Assembly: GCF_036669915.1 (NCBI RefSeq)
Contig: NC_089325.1
Span: 5,254,900-5,318,899 of the forward strand
Length of the DNA: 64,000 bases
From: Pocillopora verrucosa
Taxonomy: Eukaryota; Cnidaria; Anthozoa; Scleractinia; Pocilloporidae
Direction: 5' to 3'
Positions 46,401 through 56,100 of the stretch are shown piece by piece (the first letter of the stretch is position 1; each line of letters starts with the position of its first letter). The position numbers were made by a program, and so were the translations under genes. The notes beneath the pieces are model-generated. The model was not told where the DNA came from. It saw nothing but the letters and a program-made list of their open reading frames with translations, and did no database searches.

Positions 46401-48117
46401 CGCAACCATTTGTTAGGTTTTAGAAAAAAATAAAAATGTTATTCACCAGCCAAGGTCGGTCTGTATTGGGAAAAACTGTGCCCTCTGTCTTGGATACCGC
46501 CCGAGGCCGTACACAAGACAGATGGCACAGTCTTTCCCAATACGGACCGATCTTGGCTGGTGAATAACATATATATATACGTAGTACTTTTTTGTCTTTC
46601 TTTTTGTCTTTCCCTTTTTTTAGGTGGAGTTATGGCATCGTCCTACATGAGATATTCACACTCGGTAAGTGGATTTTTCCAGGTTTGTGGGAGACTTGAG
46701 GTTATTTGGACTCCAATTTCAAGCGTCGTCAATTTTTTTTTTCGGAGTAAAAACAGTAATATGGCGGAGAAAGCCAGAGGATAACACGATATCAGCTTAA
46801 CTAGGTCACCTCTTTTCGAGGAGACCAGACAATCAATGTAGACTGTTAAACTGGAATGTCAAGTGCGATCGTGAGGGGCTGGTATCGAACCTGCTAACAG
46901 AAAGTATGACTGTGATCATTCGGGAATAGTAGTTCCTTTTCAGAACTACCATATCACGGACGAGTAGACTACACAATCAACTGCTGCTTCAGGTTTCAAA
47001 CCTTTCACTCCACTGAAAAGAAAATTTGCAAGTCTGTTATCACTCAGTACTATCTTTTCTACAGAATCTTTTTTTTTTCAGCTTTCTGGGAGCTGACATC
47101 TTTTAAAGTCTTCGCAAAAAAACTAACTTATACTTTTATCTTTGCAGGGGGGAACCCTTACGATGGAATGAGCGGACAAGAAGTATTTACATACGTGTCG
47201 CATGGTCACAGATTGCGAAGGTCGTCAGGCGTGAGCCGAGAATTGTACGTAGAACACGTTCCATCTACATTCACACTTATCAATAGGCCTTAATTACAAT
47301 AAATGTTATAGAACGCTTTTGGATTAAGTGTCTTAAAAAAAAAACAAAAATAATCATTGCGGCTTATCAGAAGAAAGAAAATATCTCAAAGAGCCAATCA
47401 GATCTCAAAGTAAAACGAGCAAACTGCCGAAAGCGTGGGAAAACGCGAGTGATGAATTTGTGATTGGTTTCAGTTTTGAATTTGATTGGTTGAGAGAGAA
47501 GCGCAACTTTTCTGGACCAGTCAAATAGCAAAGAAAAGCAAAACCAGTACAATCCGGATTACTTTCGAAAATCAATTGAAAATTGCTGTATTAAAAGCTA
47601 TAGTTGAGGAGGTGCTTTGCCTTCATGTAAGTAATTCTCCACAAGGTTCTACTAACCTAGGGAATAGATCTTTATTTTACCTTGCGTTCGTATTATTCAG
47701 GCTCATCGCCACAAATGTCATTTTAATGACGGGTTTTGGCCCAACTATTCAAATCGTCATACCATTTGTTCTTTTACTGAGCGGCTGGTTACATCGAAGC
47801 TTGGTGAGAAAAACCGACTCAGGACTTCACAAATGTCTTTAATTGGTTACGTCTTGTTTACCATGAGGTGCGGTTTATAAATCACAAATTTTCCTGAATT
47901 TAAAGCAGTTTTGATAATTGGGGTTTTGGGTTTATCCCGCGAAAACCGATCATTAAAGCAGAAAAAGGCAATGCTTCTACATTCATTCGGACAAGTTATT
48001 ATCTTGACAACATAATCACTTGATTCCCACAGGTATAAATTGATGCTTCGGTGCTGGGACCAAGAGCCATCCAGGCGACCGACATTCGAATCAATTACGT
48101 CTTGGATGGAAACTTAA
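34419..48117 (+). CDS. Receptor tyrosine kinase, Ig-Ig(-Ig)-FN3 ectodomain
   Basis: A complete multi-exon gene whose exon phases join throughout: signal peptide 34419-34473; Ig1 36656-37039 and its duplicate 37827-38210; Ig2 38496-38753; FN3 39889-40227; transmembrane 40660-40827; juxtamembrane 41397-41446, optionally 42022-42117; cytoplasmic repeats plus kinase start 42342-43641; kinase 44242-44361, 44770-44960, 45598-45720, 45949-46019, 46624-46664, 47148-47244, 48033-48117. The kinase has a glycine loop [11 protein letters not shown], lysine in [22 protein letters not shown] and [14 protein letters not shown], so it is expected to be active at the plasma membrane and to autophosphorylate on Tyr. 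Closest to the FGFR/RET/Cad96Ca-like group by motif. The ligand is unknown. Oddities: duplicated Ig1, APE motif read as AVE, and almost no C-terminal tail. Confidence 0.93.
35872..36345 (-). mobile_element. Penelope-like element 3' fragment with GIY-YIG domain
   Basis: Minus strand reads the end of the reverse transcriptase ([13 protein letters not shown]), then after a deletion the GIY-YIG endonuclease start [19 protein letters not shown] and [25 protein letters not shown], and the C-terminal block [15 protein letters not shown]. Downstream is an untranslated segment with a ctgatgag...cgaaac core. Frames are broken and the element is dead. A C-tract near 36103-36117 interrupts it. Confidence 0.8.
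35897..35945 (-). ncRNA. Hammerhead-ribozyme-like motif in Penelope-like 3' region
   Basis: Minus strand has ctgatga (35939-35933), a potential stem gtcact / agtgtc with one mismatch around loop aagtagg, then gaaa (35912-35909) and the self-complementary acgt. This is the minimal layout described for hammerheads of Penelope-like elements, where a palindromic helix III pairs only in dimers. Helix I pairs poorly (cc with gg, then a mismatch), so activity is doubtful. Confidence 0.4.
36656..37039 (+). CDS. RTK exon 2a: Ig1, first copy
   Basis: Phase 1-1 exon of 384 bp, V-type Ig-like: [40 protein letters not shown], and [19 protein letters not shown]. Followed by donor gtaagt. It carries its own copy of the Ig2 acceptor and 12 exon bases, then breaks into Penelope-like sequence. 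Confidence 0.85.
37341..37515 (-). mobile_element. Second copy of the Penelope-like GIY-YIG fragment
   Basis: Same [19 protein letters not shown] reading as at 36171-36260, carried along in the 1170-bp tandem duplication and not by a second insertion. Confidence 0.85.
37827..38210 (+). CDS. RTK exon 2b: Ig1, second copy
   Basis: Identical in translation to copy 2a as far as I compared (one synonymous change, tct to tcc). Because the exon is symmetric phase 1-1, both copies can be spliced in tandem or one skipped without a frameshift. Confidence 0.88.
38496..38753 (+). CDS. RTK exon 3: Ig2 (I-set-like)
   Basis: Acceptor tttgcag, 258 bp, donor gtaaat. Contains [20 protein letters not shown] (first Cys and Trp) and [19 protein letters not shown]. 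The second Cys of the usual Y.C position is read as Val with a Cys in EDCGDY, so the canonical disulphide may be shifted. Confidence 0.88.
39889..40227 (+). CDS. RTK exon 4: fibronectin type III domain
   Basis: 113 codons, phase 1-1, with the FN3 landmarks [19 protein letters not shown], an NVT glycosylation site, [20 protein letters not shown]. Downstream acidic and Thr-containing linker leads to the membrane. Confidence 0.85.
40660..40827 (+). CDS. RTK exon 5: transmembrane segment
   Basis: Phase 1-1, 56 codons. Helix [20 protein letters not shown] followed by the stop-transfer stretch [10 protein letters not shown]. Confidence 0.88.
41397..41446 (+). CDS. RTK juxtamembrane exon (candidate)
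   Basis: Needed to move from phase 1 to phase 0. Acceptor ttttgtag, 50 bp reading [16 protein letters not shown], donor gtatta (weak). Fits both flanking phases. Confidence 0.45.
41646..41885. repeat. Interspersed repeat in RTK intron, orientation 1
   Basis: Contains ttgctattcaccgctgagca and a following aaattagtcaagatcatctt. An inverted relative lies at 45049-45300 in another RTK intron (ctcggaggtgaatagcaa). Family unknown. Confidence 0.6.
42022..42117 (+). CDS. RTK optional juxtamembrane exon (candidate)
   Basis: Phase 0-0 open segment of 96 bp between acceptor tttccag and donor gtcagc, reading [20 protein letters not shown]. Could be a cassette exon. Confidence 0.3.
42342..43641 (+). CDS. 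RTK cytoplasmic repeat region and kinase N-terminus
   Basis: A 1300-bp exon, phase 0 to phase 1. It begins with three 71-residue repeats (42354-42992), continues with a low-complexity region with a PVPKPR stretch that matches the PxPxPR SH3 ligand pattern of CIN85/CD2AP, and ends with [13 protein letters not shown] and [10 protein letters not shown], the ATP-binding loop and lysine. Confidence 0.92.
42354..42992 (+). repeat. Coding tandem repeat, 3 x 213 bp
   Basis: Units start at 42354, 42567 and 42780. Each opens with SLEREP and includes [12 protein letters not shown], ending FSSRENYE (third: FSSRESYE). Each unit has one tyrosine in an acidic context. Confidence 0.95.
44242..44361 (+). CDS. 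RTK kinase exon: alpha-C helix
   Basis: Reads [20 protein letters not shown] and [11 protein letters not shown]. The Glu of SELDLL is the probable salt-bridge partner of the catalytic lysine. The 3' boundary (donor gtaaag) was chosen by phase. Confidence 0.85.
44770..44960 (+). CDS. RTK kinase exon: hinge and insert
   Basis: Reads [20 protein letters not shown], an acidic Tyr-rich insert DDYYDV, and the helix [18 protein letters not shown]. Phase 1 to 0. Confidence 0.9.
45598..45720 (+). CDS. RTK kinase exon: catalytic loop and DFG
   Basis: [31 protein letters not shown]. Phase 0-0. All catalytic residues are present. Confidence 0.93.
45949..46019 (+). CDS. RTK kinase exon: P+1 loop
   Basis: [19 protein letters not shown]. 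The usual APE of this loop reads AVE. Confidence 0.92.
46436..46570. repeat. Inverted-repeat MITE in RTK intron
   Basis: Arms of about 55 bp: atgttattcaccagccaagg at the left and its complement ending gaataacat at the right, with tattgggaaa / tttcccaata inside. Confidence 0.8.
46624..46664 (+). CDS. RTK kinase exon: alpha-F helix
   Basis: 41-bp exon reading [13 protein letters not shown], phases 2 and 1 fit both neighbours. Confidence 0.92.
47148..47244 (+). CDS. RTK kinase exon: alpha-G region
   Basis: [19 protein letters not shown]. The donor gtacgt after position 47244 was preferred over one 4 bp later, because only this one keeps frame with the last exon. Confidence 0.88.
48033..48117 (+). 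CDS. RTK last kinase exon
   Basis: Reads [18 protein letters not shown] and stops after SITSWMET, leaving no tail beyond the kinase fold. Confidence 0.92.
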
Positions 48118-50460
48118 ACGCATCCTTTCTGTACAAAAATTCGGAATACCTCGCAAATTATAAGCTAGGCGTAATGTATAATATATAGATTTAGCCAAGC
48201 GTACAAGCGGACCTCTTATTAGCTTTATTTCCAGCCCTTCATTTTAATTAAAAAATGTAAGAAAACTCTTCAACACTGGCTGTAAAAGAGTTTTTTCAAG
48301 GGGATTTGGGGACGAAGTCTGGAACCTGGAGACGATGTCACAACTTGCAAAGCGATGAACACGCATGCTAGTCAGCGGTAAAGTCAAGCAGCTGAGGAAC
48401 TTTTTTTTATTGTTTCTGTTAAGAGCAAATTTTCGAAGATGGGGAATGTATCTCCTTCAGTTGGAGTGTATGATTTCAACACCAGTTGAAATTAAATTCT
48501 ATTGAGCGTGACTGATAATTTCGGTTTGGCAAAATGAGCCAAAATTGAAAGAAACGACGTCAAACTACTTCGCATTAGACATCTCCGGTCGATTGAAGAG
48601 TATACACGTGAGAACAGTGAGTCAGTAAAATAATATGCCAGAATCGTATAGGCTTCTCATATCTTCTCTTGAAATTGCCAGGTATGACTGCTTGCCCCAC
48701 CGTTTTTCTTTAACGTTTCAACCTGATAAGCGTAGAAAATTAAAAAGAAAAGTCATTTTCAACTCGTGTTTGAATCTGTTATTTCTTTTTTTACTTTTTC
48801 TGACTTTTGGCTATTCTTGATTCATGATTGTCCTCTAGCTGGAAAAACACGGTGTCTTTTAGAGATTTTTTCTGTTATTTAATACGGCAAACTCTGCTGT
48901 AACTGCATATAAAGTAGGTGTCTTAAAGCCAACTGTCTATGATCTCAGTAATTCCAGCTATGGAAATACGAAATTTGTTTAACATGTTTCTTGCGCTGCG
49001 AAAGTTTGTTTAAAGGAAGACAAGCTAAGCTAAGCTAGAACCAGAATACCATGATTAAAACTTGATGACGAAGAGAGACTTAGGATTCGACGATGAAGAC
49101 ATTTGTAGAAAGCTTGAGATAATACCTGGATTTCATTTGTACATCACGGAAATCAATTCCAAACATCAGTCAAGTTTTCTCTTTAGTTTAAAAGTGGAAT
49201 TGATGTCGTTATTGGCTATATTAAATAGGTTGAAAAGTTTTAGATGGTTTTTCTCATGTTTGCAAATAATTGAATTTGCTGGATGGTGGATTTGTTGCAA
49301 CGTGTTAACATGAAATACAGCGAAAAATCTTACTGATATAAAAGTTTCGTTTCGACCATCTACTGGCAAACCTTTGAATAATATTTCAACCCAACCATTT
49401 TCCACAAGTTGTAACCACCATTACATGTCCATAATAAACTAACAGGATCGAGGAGAGTGCATTTGGGAATAGGCTCTGTTGTCTGTATCATTAAGTTGCT
49501 GATCGCTTTTGCAAGTCTGCGCACGCATTTATCCTTTGCCTCTTTGGAAGGCTCTCGGAGCTGTTTAACTGTCATCTGTACCTTCAGATACGTTGCAAGG
49601 CGTTTATGAGAACAACCTGCTTTTCTTCACATTGCAATTGAAGCAGGCGCACCCTCTGGTTCATCTCAGTCTCAATAGCAACTTTGTCAATCGTGGTTGC
49701 TGCACGTTGCCATAATGCCTCTTTCTGGTATCTTAGCTGCTGCTAAATACTGCAGCACTGTTCTGTGTATTTGGTGTCTTGTGTTTTCGACAAAGAAAAC
49801 AGAAAACGCCAGTGCCATCACCCCACCTCCCCTACCCAGATTAAACTATTCAGATCTAGAATGGGCAAAAAATAATTAAAAATTATGTACGCAAAGTACG
49901 GAAAGTTTTTTCCACTACAACTGCTTATCCTAATTCACAAACAAAATGGGAAAACATTTATTACATCACCACAATCATAATAATGTCTCCTGCTAACAAT
50001 AATACTCCTAAAAACCACCCAGTGCCATCACCCCATCTCCCCCTAACCAGATTAATCTATTCAGATCTAGAATGGGCCAAAAAAATAATTAAAAATTATG
50101 CAAAATATGCAAAGTTAATTTTCCACTACAACTGCTTATCCACATACCACAAACAAAATGGGGAAACATCTATTACATCATCAAAACTATAATAATGTCT
50201 CCTGCTAACGAACTACTCCTAATTGTTATAATATAGTCATCTGTCTAGTTAAATATTTTTTAAAATAATAAATTTTACAGCTTGTGCTGGCAAGACATAA
50301 TACAAAATATCCATTCATATATGATTTCTCAAACTTGTCTGGCACAGACAAACACGTACACTTTACTTGTAAATCCAGATGAAGTACCAATTAATAGGGG
50401 AATATTCACATTACAGTAAAAATGATTTGCCTCCACAGTAAAGGTCAGCATGATATGAAA
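48118..50460. other. RTK 3' flank and receptor C 3' flank
   Basis: No supported exon. A minus-strand frame at about 49360-49620 (LREPSKEAKDKCVRRLAKAI) looks coding-like but is unrecognised. Two tandem copies of a 200-bp receptor-family 3' flank lie at 49806-50005 and 50021-50222. Confidence 0.45.
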
Positions 50461-53162
50461 TTACAAAGGAACCTTTTCTTCAGTAGTTGTTGTAGTTTTA
50501 GATTTTTTTCTCTTGCAACGTGAGCAATAACAGCAATAAATAATCACTCCAATAACTATGGCTGCAGGAAGAACAACCCCAATGATGACTGCATGATTCT
50601 TGTTATCTGTATCTGCAAAAGAAAAAGAAATGTTTTAAAACCAAGAACCCCAAATTTGACATGTTCTGTCTATTTGCAACAAAAAAACTACTAACAGTAC
50701 CTGAGTGTATGTTTATTTGTGATATATGAGTAGCTGCCTCATAGTGTGTAGTAGCTTAGCAGTAAATTAAGTATAACTAAATGTGTGAATCAATTTGCAG
50801 ATGAACTAAATTTATTTTATACTCCATATGATGGAGCTAACTTCACCCTCCATCTTTTTGTTAACCATTAGGTGCCTAAATTTAATCCTCAATTTTTCAT
50901 CCCAGCTACATGAATAATGCCTTTTTACCTTTAGAAACTGTACTGGTTGTAACTGTTGTAGCCTGCGTTGAATTTGGTTTACCTGCAATAATGAAAATGG
51001 GAAGTCTGTAGCATGCATGCTAAGTAAAAAAAAAGGAAAAAGATTCACACTTGTAAGCCTTATGAGATTCTGGCTGCAGTGAAACCTACAGTCAGTCAAG
51101 GCATTGAGTGGAATGAATTCATAATTATAATTGATACTAACCGGAATAACTGCTGTTTACCCTGGGAGCCAATGTCTCATAATTGATTATTTCTATGGTT
51201 GGTCTTTCTGATAGAAGGCATAAAAGAAAATGGCAAAGATTAATGACAAGTTTGAATCAGTACACTGGAAATTTACCAAGATAAACTGATTTTAAAACAG
51301 CCTATGGGTGAGAAACATTTATTTTTCAGGCCCTACCAGCAACTTTGAAGGGTTGCATCAGGAGCAGCTAAACTTATCACGGATAAAGTTGAGCTAGTAA
51401 TCATCAAATATCAAAAGAAAAAATGAAACATAATTAATGGTCTTTCTTAAAGTCAGTTCTGGTTAAGGCTAGCCTGGCGTTAGTGTCAGGAAATCATTAA
51501 AACATGCTTGCATACGTTACCTAGTATGTAAAGATCAATTTCCTCGGATGTTATATCGTAAATCCCTGATGAATATTTTGTACAGATGTATCGACCAGCA
51601 TCTGGAGGGGTAACATTACTTAGTTTGAAGGAAATGTGAGTTTCATTCATGGAGAAGGAATCATCAGAACAGGGTGTAGGTTTTGGAGTAACATGATGAC
51701 AGCAACTAAATTTTTTATCTTTTCTGTCCTTTGCAATAGTGACAATGGTTGTGGCACCTTTTCTGAGTGTATATTTAATACGAACAGCAGTTAGATTGCG
51801 GTCTAATCTTGTAAATGATAGTTCAAAAGTCTCCATCATGTAGGCTGACTCTAAAAAAACAAAAAAAAAAAGTAGAGTATCAGAATTTTGAAGTCTTCAT
51901 TTCATCAGTTTTACGCTGATATAGGGTGAAGAATACCACTGAATTAATTTGCCTTACCTTTACGGACAGTGGAGTTGCTAGTTTGAGTGTACGAGAGTCC
52001 TGGTATGATACCTTTAGGACTTGTACAGGTTGTAACTGTTGTAGCCTGTGTTGAGTTTGGTTTGCCTGCAATAATGAAAATACGCTGTCTGAAGCTATGG
52101 ACTCAGTCATCAACGACAGAAGATCAAGTCCTGGTATGATAACAATAAAATCAAACAAATGAGAAAATACAATATCAATTAGTTGATAGAACCAATTCGA
52201 GTGAAGTATCTTAATTTTAGTTTGTATGTTTACCAATTTAAAAGTAACATTCACAAGAGTTTTAACTATCTTTAAAAAAAAGAACCCAAAATTTGACATG
52301 TCTATCCGAAAAAAGAAAAAAAAACTACTAACAGTACCTGAGAGTATATGAATTTATGATATATGTGTAGCTGCCTCTTGGTGTATAGTAGCTTAGCAGT
52401 AAACTAAGTGAAGCTAAATGTGCGAGACGATTTGCAGAATAACTGAATTAGTTTTAAACCCAATATGATGCCGCAAGCTTCACCCACCATCCTTTTGTAG
52501 ATTAGATACCTAAATTCAATCCCTAATTTTTCATCCCAGCTGCATGAATGATGTCTTTTTTACCTTTAGGACTTGTACTGGTTGTTACTGTTGTAGCCTG
52601 CGTTAAGTTTGGTTTGCCTGCAATAATGAAAATGGGAAGTCTCTAGCATGCAAGCTGAGTGGAAAAAAAGGGAAAAGCTTTTTCCTCGTTCCTGCTTCGT
52701 TCAATACCTTTAAGCTAGGTTACTACAATCTTGTTCGCAGTCGTTCTCTATGATGTCACGCAGCGCTGCGTCAATTTTGAATTGCTAGTTGTTCGTATAA
52801 TGTATGATATTTTCAAAAAAAAGCAGGGATTAATTCGAAGCTCCCGAGTAGTTGAACAAATCAATGGCAGTGGACGCCTTCAGAAATTACTTCGAAGTCA
52901 ATAGAGTACGATGAGTCATTTCAAACATTTCTAACAATTGTGTGGTAAGTTTACAATGCCGCGCTTCGAACCACCACGATTTTGTTGCACCAACATAGTC
53001 AGAGCATCACTTTCCAGAATCACTAATTCAATTCCTCGTTTACCTCCTACCGTTATCAGCTACACGCACATGTTGCCAGCATTAAAACTTACCTTGAAGC
53101 AATTTTACCATGCAAAGAATGCCGAAGAAAACTAGGCGCAGACGTAACTTCACGTCAGCCAT
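50461..53162 (-). CDS. Receptor C: single-Ig membrane receptor
   Basis: Minus-strand exons, all phase 1: signal peptide 53093-53162 (ADVKLRLRLVFFGILCMVKL), stalk 52564-52617, chimeric stalk/Ig1-end exon 51958-52065, Ig2 51521-51850, stalk 50929-50982, transmembrane and tail 50461-50612. Ig2 has MMETFELSFTR, TPCSDDSF and DAGRYICTKYSSG. The helix is AVIIGVVLPAAIVIGVIIYC, then a Cys/Lys tail with a TTTTTEEKVPL end. The main part of Ig1 is gone; only its last 18 codons remain, fused in frame behind a stalk exon. Stalk exons read KPNSTQATTVTT and should be O-glycosylated. No stop or frameshift seen, so it may be functional. Confidence 0.75.
52081..52122. repeat. Short hAT-like fragment in receptor C intron
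   Basis: The sequence ctcagtcatcaacgacagaa matches the hAT C-terminal region at 59785-59810 with one or two changes. A fragment of the same element family. Confidence 0.5.
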
Positions 53163-53177
53163 TTTAAACCACTGCCT

Positions 53178-56100
53178 TGCCGGAAAGCACTATATAACAT
53201 CGTCCTAAACCAGATGAGCCCACGACATATCAGCGGCATCTTGTATGAGTATCCGCAGTTTACAATGTGACTTCCGCTTTTTCTTGTTGATGCGTACTCA
53301 CAGTGTACTCGAGTGTTAGGAAGTTCGCGTAGTGCGTCTGAGCCAGTTTCTGCCAGATTTGAACAGAAAAACAGGTCCTTTGTTGGACTGTAATGATACT
53401 TTGATGGCGCTGTTAGCGAAATGTTTGGCCGGTTCGTAAGTTGTCAACCTGGTTTCGGTCGATCTGATTGATTGCCAACACCTCTTGAAAATCCTGCACA
53501 CCATCGACCTAAGCCTCATAGCTGCCAAGTGAGCAGAAGAACAATGACATCAAAATACTCGAGAAAGATAAGTATTAATTTTAATTGCATTTGTGTTAAA
53601 CTTATATGTACAGAAATTTCTGAAGAGGTACTTAATCAGAAGTTTATCTCATGATAAGCCTTCAAAGTTGTATTAAATAAATTGATGTACATATTTCACA
53701 ATTTTAAGATGATTGTGTGATGACAATACACCGACGGTCAACATTCGAATATTCAGCTTGAGCTTCCTCCTAAATGTTAAGTATTTCAATTTGAACTTGT
53801 AGAATATAACCTATGGATTAAATGTGGGTCTATAAGTATCATCCATGAAATTCTTACAGGCAATTTTCATCATGATATTAAAGCACCCCAAACTCAAGAA
53901 CAAGGAAAAATAAGTTACGCAGAAAACTGAGTTAGGCAGAAAACTGACGGAGAAATTCATAGTTTTCATAATTTTGAATTCATTCATAATTTTGAATTAC
54001 AAATCATTCAGACCATAGCCACATATAGACTTTTAGATTGTCACTGCTTTTCTTTTGGTGATTGCATGATATGGTACCCGTCTTGACGTTCTTGGGAAAG
54101 GAACCATATCATGCAAGTCCAGGCAGTTGATGTAGTGTTTGCGCATTTTGTCTTGGTCATATGACTGCGCTGTGGGGTCTAGGCCATGGCATAAATCTGT
54201 AGCAAATGCCAGTGCAAACAAGCCACTGTCATTTGAATTTGTTTGCTTTTGCCCTCTTTCATTAGAAAAAGTGACTGTAGAACCAGTATACAATAGCATG
54301 CGACATGAATGATCAATGGCAACCACGCTTACATTTTGATATAAGCTGTCATACACCTTGACAGTTCCAGGACTAGTAGCTATTGTGCTCAGGCAAACCC
54401 AGTGTGAGCCAGTGTTTGTGATCTGTACAAACTCACTAATGGCTGGAGTGACTTAAATGCACCCACAAAAACAGGGTCCTTAGACCATCTACAAGAGGGA
54501 ATTTTTGTTTTAGGAGGATCTGACCAGCATGTATCTCAGAATCACACAGCCATGTTGTCTTGTTTAAAATGTGATCCTTTGAATCTTCATACAGTCTGTT
54601 GGTTAGATCTGGAGGCTGTTGGCCTGTGAAAAGTTCCTTCTTTACATAATGATGCAGGTGCCGTTGCATTTCAGAAACACAATTAACACCACTTCCAACA
54701 AGCTCATGAATTTTTTTAACCAGTGTCTCATCAATAGGCTGAAGTAGCCCAGCAGTCTGATTACACAACAAGAAAGAAAGAATAATTGCTTTATTATTTA
54801 TTCATTTAAAAAATTACACAACCTCATCCCCAGGTTTTCTTGGTCAATGGTTCAATAACCTGGAGCCAGCTGCTTTTGATGTCATTGGTTCAATATGAGA
54901 AAATTTTTTCCAAATTTGGTCAATAGCAGCTGGTTATGATGAAATATGTGAGTGGTTTTAACCTTTCAGAAACAGGGAAATATTTTGAATTAATAATAAT
55001 GCAAATTATACCAACATTACTATCGGCAGTCCTCTGGTAGGGCTTTTCAGTAATAGTTACAGAATGTTATAATTACAGAGTACTGAACACTGTATTTTTA
55101 AGAAAATCCATTTAAAAAGTCCATGACAGCATTCCATTAAAACAGTGCCAGTGGAAATCCCTCTCCGATAAAATTGTGATATTATAGTCTTGACATTGAG
55201 TTTGAGGAATGAGTGCCAGTGTAGCTAAAAGAAGCTCTACATGTAGTACATTTTATTGGTCTTTTGTTGTGATGTATAATCTTTATTCATTCTTTATATA
55301 TATTCGACATGACAGTGGAAGCAGCACAGTCTACAGTAGACTGATGATCTGTGTGAAGTTAAGTCACCTTAAATTCCCTACCAAACTTCAGTTTCCTGAT
55401 TCCAAAAAAATTTAATTGATGGCCAAGTACTTACCCTCCCCATGGGGTGAAATAAGTGATCCGTAAGTTTAGGAAGTAATATGTAAATACGCTCCTCTGT
55501 AGCTATTGTTTGCTTCTTTTCTGACTCTAGGGATGTTCTCAGAAATTTTGACATTGTCTCCCTTCTACTCTTTGTGTTCTCTGAAATCTAACAATAAAAT
55601 GTTTTAATTAAAATAATATTTGAAAAATTGGTTTCTAAAATATTCACTCTGTTTCCATTACAGGTAATGTCCAGGTTGTCTTATCATATGTCCACTTCAC
55701 CTACATGTAACACAAGGCCCATTGGGATCAAGCACCCTTTATTAGGCTAGTGGTCATTCATGTTAATGGTAGTGTCCCCTGAACCCTTATTCAATAATTA
55801 AAATAAACTGACCTTATTTTCAGGATACTTGATTATTTTCCTTAGGTGGATCTTTGCTGGACACTCACATTTCTTCGTATCCTGTACTATAAAGCGCTGT
55901 TTGGTGTTGTTATAGCAGTGATCAGCATTCTCCTTCTGAAACCAAATAGATTTATTGGATTGTTAGATAGAGCAGTCATATGGGAATAGTCAAGTTATCA
56001 ATAAACTTAGAAGTAATGAAAAGTATCCTTTAAAATAGTACTTGATTCCTACCTTGTAAACTGCAGTCACAGTGGTCCTTTTTTGCGACTTTGCTTATTT

